Shown: positions 1 to 8,331 of the stretch, one piece after another
Layout of the letters: the number at the start of each line of letters is the position of its first letter
Position numbering within the stretch: position 1 is the stretch's first letter
DNA from: Halothiobacillus sp.
Lineage (GTDB): Bacteria > Pseudomonadota > Gammaproteobacteria > Halothiobacillales > Halothiobacillaceae
Reading direction: 5' to 3'
NCBI GenBank assembly: GCA_016278265.1
Contig: JADQCE010000001.1
Span: 806,001 to 870,000 of the forward strand
DNA length: 64,000 nucleotides
Program-made: the position numbers and the translations under genes
The notes under the pieces: model-generated
What the model was told of the DNA's origin: nothing
Databases searched by the model: none
The model's input: only the letters and a program-made list of their open reading frames with translations

Positions 1-257
1 GCCTGGATGCCGGTAAGGATCGCCGCCCCCTTGCCCCGGTTTGTTTCATGGTGGAGCACCTGCACCCGCTCGTATTCCGTGGCCAATTGGGCCAGTCGCT
101 CGCGGGTTGCCGGTTCGCTGCCATCATCGACCACCCAGACCGGGAGTCCATCTCCGTGCGCCAAGGCATCACGCACGGTGGTTTCGATCCGTGGGCCAGG
201 GTCGTAACACGGGATCAGGATCAGAGGTCGCAGGGAAGGGGTGGCGGATTCGTTCAT
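1..257 (-). CDS. Family 2 glycosyltransferase, N-terminal part (truncated by window edge)
   Basis: The leftward reading frame starts at ATG 257 and runs off the left edge, leaving about 85 residues. It shows the GT2 hallmarks: an IPCYDPG segment near residue 16, the nucleotide-binding VVDDGSEPATR segment near residue 45, and an NRGKGAAILTGIQ segment at the cut end. Dolichyl-phosphate-mannose-synthase-like GT2 enzymes are standard members of aryl-polyene clusters, where they are thought to glycosylate the polyene or its lipid anchor. The start codon overlaps the stop of the upstream acyltransferase gene (ATGA), so it belongs to the same leftward operon. The acceptor and donor cannot be read from this fragment. 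Confidence 0.85.
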   Translation of the reverse strand, partial: MNESATPSLRPLILIPCYDPGPRIETTVRDALAHGDGLPVWVVDDGSEPATRERLAQLATEYERVQVLHHETNRGKGAAILTGIQ

Positions 258-1018
258 GGCGTACCGAGTTGTCGTTCGAAGCAATGCTGCCAGTCAAGGG
301 CCGCCTGATGGGGGCTGTGATCCCGCGTTTCGTCTGGCAGGTTCGTGAGGGTGTCAACGTGCAAGTGGACGGGGAGTCGCGGCAGTTGCCACACCGGGAG
401 CGCCTTGGTTAGCAAGGGGCGATCGTAACGGAACACGAACGCGTGCAGCGGGACATGGGCTCGGCGGGCGAGCATGAACGGCGCCGGCTGAAACGGGCCG
501 GTCGCTTTGTCGGCACCGGTCGGACTGCGCGATCCCTCGGGGAACAGCAGTACGTGACAGCCGTTGCGGATGGCCTCGCGCGCACCGAGCATCATCTCGA
601 CCGGGCGGTCGTTGGGCAGGTAACCGGCCAGTCGAGCGGGCAGGGCGAACAACGGATTGCGCAACAGCCCGGCGCGCATCACACAGACGACATTGGGGGC
701 ATGCGAGAGGACGATCAGGGCATCGAGCAACGAGGGGTGGTTGGCCACGATCACCCCGGCGGGGGCCTCCCGCAGCGTGTCGAGCGCGCGGCTATCGACG
801 CGCAAGACGCCAATCAGTGTGAGCCACACCCGGTAAGCGTGCATGGCGTGGTGGATCAACCGGCGCGCCGCCGCTCTCCGAGCGGGCCGCGGAAGGAAGA
901 CGATGACCAGCGCGATCGGCAGCCAACCGATCAGCAGCAGTGCCAGTCCGCCGTGTCCCAACGGCCCGGCGAGGGTCCGATGCACCGCGCGCAACAAGCC
1001 TCTCAGTCGCGTGTTCAC
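254..1018 (-). CDS. PlsC-like 1-acyl-glycerol-phosphate acyltransferase of the polyene cluster
   Basis: 254 residues with an N-terminal hydrophobic segment (about residues 18-42). The acyltransferase motif I is NHPSLLD (an HX4D motif) and the downstream motif is PEGSRSPTG. Such LPLAT enzymes transfer acyl groups from acyl-ACP to a hydroxyl on a lipid or sugar; in aryl-polyene clusters they are believed to attach the polyene acyl chain to its carrier lipid at the inner membrane (inference from family and context). The start is GTG 1018, which overlaps the stop of the preceding chorismatase gene (GTGA), and the stop overlaps the glycosyltransferase start, so translation is probably coupled. The substrate is not determined. 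Confidence 0.85.
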   Translation of the reverse strand: MNTRLRGLLRAVHRTLAGPLGHGGLALLLIGWLPIALVIVFLPRPARRAAARRLIHHAMHAYRVWLTLIGVLRVDSRALDTLREAPAGVIVANHPSLLDALIVLSHAPNVVCVMRAGLLRNPLFALPARLAGYLPNDRPVEMMLGAREAIRNGCHVLLFPEGSRSPTGADKATGPFQPAPFMLARRAHVPLHAFVFRYDRPLLTKALPVWQLPRLPVHLHVDTLTNLPDETRDHSPHQAALDWQHCFERQLGTP

Positions 1019-2037
1019 AGTTCCGGCCAGGTGTCCCGGGTTGCCTCGGCCCCGTGCCGCGACTGGCGCAGGGTCGCCTCGATTTCCACCAACAGATCCT
1101 CGCGGCAGATATCGGCCTGCAGATAGACCCGTCTCGCGCGCCTATCGATCAAATCGTCGATCTGTTCACGAACGAGCAGCAGGTGCTCGGGATGGCGCAG
1201 GTAGATCCGCAGCAGGCTCGCCTCATCCCAGGCAAATCGGGGCTCACTTGTTTGCCGTTTGCCGTTGGCCTCTTGTAGCACGGCCTCGAGGTTCGCAATT
1301 GTCTCCCGGGTCTGCGTGACCACGTCACCGTGGTGACGGGTCTCGTGGCCGACGATCGAGGCGGTACCCGAGATGAACAACCAGTCATGCCGTTTGCCCC
1401 GGGCCAGCGCCGCTCGCGCGAACAGTGGGCTTTTCGGGCCGTAGCGTTCGGGGTAATCCCAGGCACTGATCTGGCGCGGGTTCTCGATCCGCTCGGCCGG
1501 GGTGTCGGCGGCGAGGTAGATCACGCGACCGGCAGTGCCGCTGGGGCTGCCCAGCGCACAGGCGGCCGGTGCGGACCGGGCGGGTCCCTGTTTGGCCCAT
1601 TCGAAGGCGTTTGCCCGGCCCTGGTTGAACAGGCGATAGCGCTCGAGGCCGGTGGTCGTGTCGATGGCGTTGATCGCGGGGATGTAGTGCCAGACCCGCC
1701 ACAGGTGGGGCGTTTTCTCGCCGTGCAGGCGGGCGAACAGTTGTCGGTAGGCGGTCTCGGTCCCCTGGGTGAGCCCGTCAGTTTCATCCAGTGGGATGCT
1801 GCCGAACAGCCAGCCTTCGGCGCGTGCCAGGCATTCGTCGGCGTGGTGTCGGGTGGTGACCGTCCCCGGGGCAAGGAATCCCTCCAGGAGGTCCTCGAGA
1901 TTGCCGTCAAGCACGGCCAGCGGCAAGGTCCCGAGGCATCCCCTTAACTCCTCCGGATGGCTGCCCGGCGTGCCAAGCGCCCCCAATCGTCGCTCGGGGG
2001 ACTCGGGTGGTATGGCGGATGTCGGTTGGTCGGCCAT
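1015..2037 (-). CDS. Chorismatase (FkbO/Hyg5/XanB2-like), hydroxybenzoate starter-unit synthase
   Basis: 340 residues resembling the XanB2/FkbO/Hyg5 chorismatase family, older name pteridine-dependent deoxygenase. Recognisable blocks are HLWRVWHYIPAIN, LFNQGRANAFEW and, near the C-terminus, an FISGTASIVGHETRHHGD segment followed by NLEAVL. XanB2 of Xanthomonas splits chorismate to 3- and 4-hydroxybenzoate, the former being the xanthomonadin head-group precursor. This is therefore the likely source of the aromatic starter here; which isomer is made cannot be read. I chose ATG 2037 because it lies 2 bases after the halogenase stop and gives a normal N-terminus. A longer open frame reaches 2097 but overlaps the halogenase. 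Confidence 0.88.
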   Translation of the reverse strand: MADQPTSAIPPESPERRLGALGTPGSHPEELRGCLGTLPLAVLDGNLEDLLEGFLAPGTVTTRHHADECLARAEGWLFGSIPLDETDGLTQGTETAYRQLFARLHGEKTPHLWRVWHYIPAINAIDTTTGLERYRLFNQGRANAFEWAKQGPARSAPAACALGSPSGTAGRVIYLAADTPAERIENPRQISAWDYPERYGPKSPLFARAALARGKRHDWLFISGTASIVGHETRHHGDVVTQTRETIANLEAVLQEANGKRQTSEPRFAWDEASLLRIYLRHPEHLLLVREQIDDLIDRRARRVYLQADICREDLLVEIEATLRQSRHGAEATRDTWPEL

Positions 2038-2039
2038 GA

Positions 2040-3497
2040 TCACCGCATGTCGGTTTCGTTGGTCAGTGGGCGAACCTTGCGGCGGTGGGCGCGCCAATCG
2101 GCCACGGCGCGGCGAAACCGCCCAAGCGAAGTGAGGTAGTAGATCACCTTGAGTATCCGGATCGAGCGCCAGATGGGGGTGCCCCGATGGATATCGGCCG
2201 CGAGCAGTGAGATCAGGGCTTCCTTGACGCGGAAAAAGTTGCGCGGCGCCATGAACAGGTCACGCATGACCGGCTTGGTGATGCGATAGATGAACCAGGA
2301 GAATTCCTTCGGTCCCCGGCGCACCTGGCGATCGTAACGGGCCAAGGCCTGCTCGGCCCGCGCCGGCTCGCGCAACACGGTGTCAATCGCCTCGCTGCCG
2401 AATACGCCGCTTTGCATGGCGAGAAACACGCCGCTGGAGAAGACCGGGTCGATGAACATGAAGGCATCGCCCACCAGGATGAATCGCTTGCCGTGGCTGC
2501 GATCGGCCGAGTAGGAGAAGTTGCCGGTCGCCTGCACGTCGCGCACCAGCGAGGCCTCCGACAGGCGGCGCTTGAGTTCCGGAACCGTGTCGATGTTATC
2601 GAACAGGAACTGCTCGAGCGAGCGCCCCTGGCGCGATTTCATGTGGTAAGGCCAGGTGACCATGCCCACGCTGGTGACGCCGCTTTTGAGCGGAATGAAC
2701 CAGAACCAGCCGTGGTCGAACCAGAACAGGGTGATGTTGCCCTCGGTCTGGCCCGGATTGCGCACGGCGTTGCGGAAATGGCCGAAAACAGCGGCGCTGT
2801 TGTGCTTGCGGCTGCGGCGCTTCCAGTCGTGGCGGTTGGCGAGGAAGGTGTCGCGCCCGGTGGCATCGGCAACGAAGGCCGTGTGCCATGTCTGCTTTGT
2901 GTCGGCGTCATCCTGGGTGGCCTGCGTAGTGATGGTCGCGTGGTACTCGCGTCCCTGATCGTCACTGCGCGCGGCATCGTGAAACTCGATGTCGACCACC
3001 TTGGTGCCCTCGAAGGTGCGCACCTGGTGGCGTTCGGCATTGCGGAACAGGATACGGTCGAATTCGGCGCGCTCGACCTCGTAGGCCTTGGGCATGGACT
3101 TGTCCCAAGCCTCGCCGAAATTGTAGTGCTGGGTGTGATCATGCGCCGGCGAGACGAACTCGGCCCCCCATTTGTCGATGCCGATCTCGGCGATCTCGTC
3201 GGCCACGCCCAGGGTTTCGAACAGCTCGAGGTTCGCCGGGAGGAGCGATTCGCCGATATGAAACCGCGGGTGGTGTTCCTTCTCGACCATGACGACGTCA
3301 TGTCCCTTGCGCGCCAGCAGGGTGGAGAGGGTCGAGCCGCCCGGTCCGCCGCCGACGACGAACACGTCGCAATAGCCACCCGTGGCGACCGCGTCGGCTT
3401 GATGGTCACCGCTCGGGGAGCGGGAGGGGGAGGAGGTAGCGTCCTGGGCGTGCATGCGGTCAGCCTTCGTGGCGGTGATCGGTGGTTTGGGGTTCAC
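2040..3497 (-). CDS. Flavin-dependent halogenase-like oxidoreductase
   Basis: 485 residues. A Rossmann FAD motif (GGGPGG) lies at residues 49-54 after a poorly conserved leader of about 40 residues; an alternative start at Met15 would shorten it. The halogenase signature WFWFIP (W-x-W-x-I-P) is at 264-269. FIDPVFSSG at 348-356 matches the F-x-x-P-x-x-S-x-G motif of flavin-dependent halogenases. FHIGESLLP near 79-87 and GIDKWGAEF around Lys109 resemble phenol/pyrrole-type halogenases, with Lys109 the candidate catalytic lysine (inference). Xanthomonadins are brominated aryl polyenes, so halogenation of the aryl head group or polyene is the natural role. It would need a flavin reductase from elsewhere. 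First gene of the leftward operon. Confidence 0.85.
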   Translation of the reverse strand: MNPKPPITATKADRMHAQDATSSPSRSPSGDHQADAVATGGYCDVFVVGGGPGGSTLSTLLARKGHDVVMVEKEHHPRFHIGESLLPANLELFETLGVADEIAEIGIDKWGAEFVSPAHDHTQHYNFGEAWDKSMPKAYEVERAEFDRILFRNAERHQVRTFEGTKVVDIEFHDAARSDDQGREYHATITTQATQDDADTKQTWHTAFVADATGRDTFLANRHDWKRRSRKHNSAAVFGHFRNAVRNPGQTEGNITLFWFDHGWFWFIPLKSGVTSVGMVTWPYHMKSRQGRSLEQFLFDNIDTVPELKRRLSEASLVRDVQATGNFSYSADRSHGKRFILVGDAFMFIDPVFSSGVFLAMQSGVFGSEAIDTVLREPARAEQALARYDRQVRRGPKEFSWFIYRITKPVMRDLFMAPRNFFRVKEALISLLAADIHRGTPIWRSIRILKVIYYLTSLGRFRRAVADWRAHRRKVRPLTNETDMR

Positions 3498-4008
3498 GCC
3501 GGCCGGTCACATCCTGACGGCCTTGGCAGCGGGTCGATATGATCGGAGTCCGGGCAGGTCGCGTCAACTTCGTTGCCGGGGCGAACCATTCGCGTGCCGG
3601 TGATGCCTATCGACCGGCTCGCCGGTTGGCGTTGCTTGAACGCCGAGGTCGGGCCGTGCGATAGTCGCGCGCTTGAGGAAACCCTGCACGATTCGATGGC
3701 GCCTCTGGCTCGCGGGTTTGTTCGCAACCAAGGCGCGGTGCCGAAGGCGGGCTCATTGCCCGGCGAGGGGCGGCAACGCCGAGTGCGGGCAAACCCGAGT
3801 GCGGGCAAACCCGCGAGCCCCTTTTGGGCGGGCCGCCAAGGACCCATTTGCGGCGTTGCAGTCCTTGTAAATGATCCCCGCCATTCACGGCGGAATGCGC
3901 CTTGTAACTGGGCCCTTGGCGGTCCCGCAGAGGCACTATCGAATCGTGCAGGGTTTCCTTTAGCAACGGTGGATCAACGGATCACCGAATAGACAAGGTG
4001 AAGTCAGG
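3498..4008. other. Divergent intergenic region between two polyene operons
   Basis: This 511-base spacer separates the leftward halogenase operon from the rightward PAP2-ketosynthase operon, so both promoters should lie here. I see no convincing protein-coding gene. More than half is taken up by the 284-bp inverted-repeat element described separately. About 180 bases remain upstream of the halogenase and about 50 upstream of the rightward operon. I could not pick clear -35/-10 boxes by eye. Confidence 0.8.
3676..3959. repeat. MITE-like non-coding element with 32-bp terminal inverted repeats
   Basis: Bases 3676-3707 and 3928-3959 are inverted copies of each other, identical at 30 of 32 positions (start AGGAAACCCTGCACGATTCG). 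Inside, 3708-3720 and 3806-3818 form a second, perfect 13-bp inverted pair. Bases 3781-3796 and 3797-3812 are a 16-bp tandem duplication. No transposase or other gene fits inside. This is the architecture of a miniature inverted-repeat element whose transcript could fold into nested hairpins. No perfect target-site duplication is visible. A degenerate copy of one end occurs at 63559-63597. Family assignment is unknown. Confidence 0.8.
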
Positions 4009-4764
4009 GTGGCATCGGAAGACAGAGGAGGTGGTAGCGCAGCGACGGGCCGGGACGCATGGTGGCGGGAACTCCTCCGGCGGTTCGCCTGCTGCTGGCT
4101 CCTGAAGGGGCTGGGCACCACCGTGCTGATGACCCTGTTCTTCATCGCCTACTTTTACCTGCTCAACGCGCCTCGGGATGAGCCCGTGGTCATGCCCGAA
4201 ACCTGGATCGACCATCAGGTCCTGTTCCAGCCCTACTTCTTCTACTTGTATGCCTCGCTGTGGGTATATGTCTCCCTCGTCCCGGCCCTGATGCCGGATC
4301 GGACGACATTGGTGCGTTACGGGGTGGCGATCAGTGTGCTGTGTCTGGCCGGCCTGGCGGTGTTTCTCGCCTTTCCCACCAGCATCGAGCGTGATCCGGG
4401 GCTGTGGGCGGGCGAACCGGCCTTTGCCTGGCTGGCCGCCGTCGACAGCGCCGGCAACGCGTTCCCCTCCCTGCATGTCGCCACGGCCCTGTTCAGTGCC
4501 TTCTGGATGGATCGCCTGATTCGCGCGATCGGCATGCCTGCCTTCTGGCGCGGACTTTCGGCGCTCTGGGCGCTGGGGATCGTGTATTCCACCCTGGCCA
4601 TCGGCCAGCACGTGGTCTGGGACGTGGTCGGCGGCGCGATGTTGGCCGCCGCCTTCGCCTGGATTTCCGCCAACCGGCTCTCGGTGCGACACCCGGTCGA
4701 GGCGCGATCCGAGCGAGGCACGAGCCTCTCCTCCATTGACCGATCGCCAGAGGTGGATCCATGA
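4009..4764 (+). CDS. PAP2-superfamily membrane phosphatase/phosphotransferase-like protein
   Basis: 251 residues with about five or six hydrophobic segments. It carries the PAP2 signature in two parts: NAFPSLHVATA (residues about 148-158) and GQHVVWDVVGG (about 200-210), with the Ser-His and His-x3-Asp residues expected for the phosphoryl-transfer site. PAP2 membrane enzymes dephosphorylate lipid or isoprenoid phosphates, or act as phosphotransferases (inositol-phosphorylceramide-synthase type). In this operon it may process the lipid carrier of the polyene (inference). The start is GTG 4009; the stop overlaps the next ATG (ATGA). It is the first gene of the rightward polyene block and lies about 50 bases from the inverted-repeat element. 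Confidence 0.75.
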   Translation: MASEDRGGGSAATGRDAWWRELLRRFACCWLLKGLGTTVLMTLFFIAYFYLLNAPRDEPVVMPETWIDHQVLFQPYFFYLYASLWVYVSLVPALMPDRTTLVRYGVAISVLCLAGLAVFLAFPTSIERDPGLWAGEPAFAWLAAVDSAGNAFPSLHVATALFSAFWMDRLIRAIGMPAFWRGLSALWALGIVYSTLAIGQHVVWDVVGGAMLAAAFAWISANRLSVRHPVEARSERGTSLSSIDRSPEVDP

Positions 4765-5993
4765 GCGTGCCGTCAGCCCGTCCGTCGTTGTCCCCGAGAT
4801 TGCCCCAACTCGGCATCACGGCCCTGACCGCCACCACGGCGGCCGGACCGGGGCAGGGGGCCTTGCTGGACGCGCTGCGTGACCGGCGCGGCGCGCTGGC
4901 GCCATGCGATTTCCTCGACGTCGATCTGCCGACCTGGATCGGCCGGGTGGCGGATCTCGAATCGGTCTCCCTCCCGAGTGACTTGGGCGACTATGACTGC
5001 CGCAACAACCGGCTCGCCGAACTGGGTCTGCAGCAGGACGGGTTTGCCGAGGCGGTGGCGGCGGCAGTCCAGCGCCACGGTGCCGAGCGGATCGGTGTGA
5101 TCCTCGGCACCAGCACCTCGGGGATACTGCATACCGAGTTGGCCTTTCGCGAGCGCGACCCGGAAACCGGCGCGCTGCCCAGCCCGCTGCACTACGCGAC
5201 CACGCACGAGTTGTCCTCCGCCCCCCGGTACGTGCGCGAACGCCTGGGCCTCAAGGGGCCGATCTATGCCGTGTCCACCGCCTGCTCGTCCAGCGGCAAG
5301 GTATTTGCCAGTGCGCAACGCCTGATTGCCACGGGACTGTGTGACGCGGTCGTGGTCGGTGGCGTCGACAGCCTCTGCCTGACGACTCTGTATGGGTTCG
5401 CCTCGCTCGAGTTGACCTCGACCGGCCCGTGTCGGCCGGGGGATGCGACCCGGGACGGCATCTCGATCGGCGAGGCGGCCGGGTTCGCCCTGGTCGAGGC
5501 CGACCGAGCTGAGGCAGCGCTCTGCCTGTTCGGTGTCGGCGAGAGTGTCGATGCCCATCACATGTCCACGCCGCACCCCGAGGGGCGGGGCGCGCAACTG
5601 GCGATGCAACGGGCCCTGGATGCCGCCTCGCTTGATCCGAAGTCAGTGGATTACGTCAATCTGCACGGCACGGCCAGCCGGGTGAACGATGCCGCCGAGG
5701 ACCGTGCGCTCGAGTCGGTGTTCGGGCCGGGGCAGGTCTGCTCGTCGACCAAGGGGTGGACGGGACACACGCTCGGCGCGGCCGGCATCACGGGGCTGGT
5801 AACGGGGGTGCTTGCCATCGAACATGGTTTTTTGCCCGGCACCCTCAACACCGAACAGCTCGACCCGACCTTCACGGCCGACTACCTGCTGGCCAATCGC
5901 GACAAGGGGCCGACACGGGTGATGACCAACTCGTTCGGGTTTGGCGGTAACAATTGCAGCCTGTTGTTCGGTCGGCCGGAGGAAAACGCATGA
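4761..5993 (+). CDS. Beta-ketoacyl-ACP synthase (aryl-polyene ketosynthase)
   Basis: 410 residues, a FabF-type thiolase-fold condensing enzyme with a complete triad: Cys175 in VSTACSSSGK, His302 in LHGTAS and His336 in KGWTGHTLGAAG. It catalyses decarboxylative condensation of malonyl-ACP with the growing chain. It is followed without a gap by a ketosynthase-like protein lacking the Cys, an arrangement resembling the ketosynthase/chain-length-factor pairs of aryl-polyene and type II polyketide systems. The start ATG overlaps the PAP2 gene stop. A second ketosynthase with its own triad is encoded at 15620-16885; how the two divide the starter and extension steps cannot be told from sequence. 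Confidence 0.9.
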   Translation: MSVPSARPSLSPRLPQLGITALTATTAAGPGQGALLDALRDRRGALAPCDFLDVDLPTWIGRVADLESVSLPSDLGDYDCRNNRLAELGLQQDGFAEAVAAAVQRHGAERIGVILGTSTSGILHTELAFRERDPETGALPSPLHYATTHELSSAPRYVRERLGLKGPIYAVSTACSSSGKVFASAQRLIATGLCDAVVVGGVDSLCLTTLYGFASLELTSTGPCRPGDATRDGISIGEAAGFALVEADRAEAALCLFGVGESVDAHHMSTPHPEGRGAQLAMQRALDAASLDPKSVDYVNLHGTASRVNDAAEDRALESVFGPGQVCSSTKGWTGHTLGAAGITGLVTGVLAIEHGFLPGTLNTEQLDPTFTADYLLANRDKGPTRVMTNSFGFGGNNCSLLFGRPEENA

Positions 5994-6796
5994 AGCTCTC
6001 GATAAGCGGAATCGGCTTTGTCGGCGCCGCGATGGCGGACTGGAGCGAGACGAGGGATGCCTTGCGAACTGGAGCCGAGCCGGGTCACATGCCGCTCGCC
6101 GAACTGGGGCGGGCGCTGAACGCCGACCGATTGCCGCGCACCGAGCGGCGGCGTGCCGGCAAGAGCACGCGCCTGGCGATGACGGCCTGCTGGCAAGCCG
6201 TCGAGGCCGCCGGGCTCGACCCGGCCACGTTGCCGATGGTGTTCGCCTCGTCGACCGGCGATACCGAGGTGCTGAGCCAGAGTTGCGCCTCGTTGGCCGA
6301 GCCGGAGCCCATGATCTCGCCGATTCGCTTCCATAATTCCGTGCATAACGCCGCCTCGGGCTATTGGTCGATTTCGGTGGGCGCGCAGGAACCCGCGACC
6401 GCGATTGCGGCCCACAACGAGACCGCCGCGGTCGGGCTGCTCGAGGCGGCGATGCAGGCCACCCTCGGGAACCGACCGGTGTTGCTGGTCGTCTACGACC
6501 TGCCGTTCCCCGAGCCGATGCATCAGGCCGAGCCGATCTCCGAGCCACTCGCCATCGCGTTGGTCATCCAGCCGGCACAGGATGGGGACGCCGACCAATT
6601 GACCCTCGAGCTGGCTGCCGAAACCGACCGAGGCGATCCCGGCATGGCCGACCCGGCCTGGGAACGACTGCGCCGGGAGGTGCCCGCCGGGCGGCTACTG
6701 CCATTGCTGGAGGCCATGGTCCGGGGTGAGCCATGCGAGTTTCCGCTGCCCCTCGATGAGACCCGTGGTCTCGACCTGAGCTATCAACCCAAGTGA
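5990..6796 (+). CDS. Ketosynthase-like chain-length-factor protein (no active-site Cys)
   Basis: 268 residues beginning MKLSISGIGFVGAAM, resembling the short beta-ketoacyl synthase-like proteins (Ketoacyl-synt_2 type) annotated as chain-length factors of aryl-polyene clusters. It has an FASSTGDTEVL block and a SPIRFHNSVHNAASGYWSI block where a ketosynthase would carry its nucleophilic elbow, but no Cys at that point, and it ends before the second half of a full ketosynthase. It is thus likely a non-catalytic partner shaping chain length (inference). ATG 5990 overlaps the preceding stop (ATGA). An upstream in-frame start at 5954 would overlap the ketosynthase by 40 bases and is less likely. 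Confidence 0.82.
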   Translation: MKLSISGIGFVGAAMADWSETRDALRTGAEPGHMPLAELGRALNADRLPRTERRRAGKSTRLAMTACWQAVEAAGLDPATLPMVFASSTGDTEVLSQSCASLAEPEPMISPIRFHNSVHNAASGYWSISVGAQEPATAIAAHNETAAVGLLEAAMQATLGNRPVLLVVYDLPFPEPMHQAEPISEPLAIALVIQPAQDGDADQLTLELAAETDRGDPGMADPAWERLRREVPAGRLLPLLEAMVRGEPCEFPLPLDETRGLDLSYQPK

Positions 6797-6809
6797 TGAA
6801 AGCAAGCCC

Positions 6810-7553
6810 ATGAATAACAAGGAAACGTCGCCAAGAAAACTGGCGCTGGTCACCGGGGCCAGCGGGGCGATCGGGGCGGCCATCGCCCGACGACTCGCCG
6901 CCGACGGATTCGACCTGCTGCTGCATGCCAACCGCAATGCCGAGCGGGTTGAGGGGCTGGCCGTGGAGTTGCGCGCCGCGGGAGGCAACGCCGACCCGGT
7001 GATCTTCGATGTGACCGACCCCGAGGCGGTCGAGGCGGCCTTGGCACCCATTCTTGCCGAGCGTCCGGTGCAGGTGCTGGTGAATAACGCCGGCATGCAC
7101 GACGACGGGCCGTTGGCGGGGATGTCCGCGGCGCGCTGGCGCGCGGTCGTGGATGTCTCGCTCAACGGCTTTCATCACGTGACCCAGCCGGTGCTGCTGC
7201 CCATGATCCGCACGCGCTGGGGCCGGGTGATCAATATCGCGTCGGTCAGCGGCCTGATCGGCAACCGCGGTCAGAGCAATTATTCGGCGGCCAAGGCGGG
7301 GCTGATCGGTGCGACCCGCGCGTTGTCGCGAGAGGTGGCCTCTCGGGGGGTGCTGGTCAACGCCGTTGCGCCCGGCCTGATCGAGTCGCCGATGAGCGAG
7401 GGCTCGGCGGCGGCCGATGCCGTCAAGGATCACATTCCCATGCGGCGCGCCGGTCGTCCGGAAGAGGTCGCCGAGGTGGTCGGTTTTCTGGCCGGCGAGG
7501 GCGCAGCCTATGTCACCGGGCAGGTGATCGCCGTCGATGGCGGCATGACGTGA
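6810..7553 (+). CDS. 3-oxoacyl-ACP reductase, FabG-like (SDR family)
   Basis: 247 residues, a classical short-chain dehydrogenase. The dinucleotide motif TGASGAIGAAIA lies near residues 15-26, NNAG near 91, the catalytic Ser in ASVSG and the Tyr-x3-Lys in NYSAAKAG. It ends with a typical FabG tail (GQVIAVDGGM). It should reduce the 3-keto group after each condensation with NADPH. The gene lies 13 bases after the chain-length-factor gene in the rightward block and is dedicated to the cluster by context; housekeeping fatty-acid genes are not nearby. Confidence 0.9.
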   Translation: MNNKETSPRKLALVTGASGAIGAAIARRLAADGFDLLLHANRNAERVEGLAVELRAAGGNADPVIFDVTDPEAVEAALAPILAERPVQVLVNNAGMHDDGPLAGMSAARWRAVVDVSLNGFHHVTQPVLLPMIRTRWGRVINIASVSGLIGNRGQSNYSAAKAGLIGATRALSREVASRGVLVNAVAPGLIESPMSEGSAAADAVKDHIPMRRAGRPEEVAEVVGFLAGEGAAYVTGQVIAVDGGMT

Positions 7554-7584
7554 TCCCCGGGGCGATTCACGCCATGATGTGGCC

Positions 7585-8307
7585 ATGAAGCCAATCAAGA
7601 GTAGGGCCGACGGCTATCCCGTCATGCTCAGTTTCGACGACGGCCCCCGGCCCGGCTCGACCGAGCGGGTACTCGAGGTGTTGGCCCGGCGTGGCCTCGA
7701 ACCGGACCGCCCATTGCGGGCGGCGTTCTTCACGCTCGCGCGCAACCCGGGCGGCTGGTGGGCCCGCCGTCTCTTGTTCGCCCCCTACGAGATCTGGACC
7801 GACAAGGGGAGCCTCGAGTGTTACCCGGACCTGGCGCGCCGGATTGTCGAGGAGGGGCATTGGCTGGGCAATCATGGCACCACTCACTTCTGGCCACGTT
7901 GGCCCTGGTATCGAAACCGACGGCGGGTGGTCGCACAACTACGGGGGTGGGAGCACGTGGCGGATGCCGTTGTGCCTGCATGGCGTGGCCAATCGGCATG
8001 CCTGGCGCGGGCACCCTACCTGATACGGACCTCGGCTTGGCGTGCGGCGACCGCGCAGACCGGTTTTGCCGACCTTGCCGGGCTGACCACGGGTGATGCC
8101 GACCCCCGCGCGGACTGCGACGATGTCCGTCGCACGCTATTGATGCGGCTGGCGCAGGAACATCGCCTCGCCGAGCAATCGGGCCGACCAGTGGTCCTGA
8201 TCTTCCACGACATCCGCGACCTGACCGCCGGGTGCCTCGATCAATGGCTCGATGCGATCAGCGCGGCGGGATATGCCCTGACCGACTTCGATCCCGACCG
8301 TCTCTGA
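7585..8307 (+). CDS. Polysaccharide deacetylase (NodB homology, CE4)-like protein
   Basis: 240 residues. The first CE4 motif SFDDGP at residues 16-21 supplies the catalytic base and metal Asp. An HGTTH segment (H-x3-H, the second and third metal ligands) follows near residue 97, and a late FHDIRDL segment gives the final histidine region. No signal peptide is obvious, so action on a cytoplasmic or membrane-inserted substrate is likely. CE4 enzymes remove N-acetyl groups from GlcNAc-type sugars. Its place as last gene of the rightward block suggests trimming of a sugar on the polyene lipid, perhaps one added by the GT2 (inference). GTG 7579 is an alternative start; no strong ribosome binding site decides. 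Confidence 0.75.
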   Translation: MKPIKSRADGYPVMLSFDDGPRPGSTERVLEVLARRGLEPDRPLRAAFFTLARNPGGWWARRLLFAPYEIWTDKGSLECYPDLARRIVEEGHWLGNHGTTHFWPRWPWYRNRRRVVAQLRGWEHVADAVVPAWRGQSACLARAPYLIRTSAWRAATAQTGFADLAGLTTGDADPRADCDDVRRTLLMRLAQEHRLAEQSGRPVVLIFHDIRDLTAGCLDQWLDAISAAGYALTDFDPDRL

Positions 8308-8331
8308 TCCCGACCGGCCCTGCTTCGTTCG

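Noticed and set aside
3607-3966. Possible small genes across the inverted-repeat element on both strands
   Set aside because: The frames simply read through the inverted repeats and tandem copies, have no family resemblance, and the two strands give related low-quality peptides because of the palindrome.
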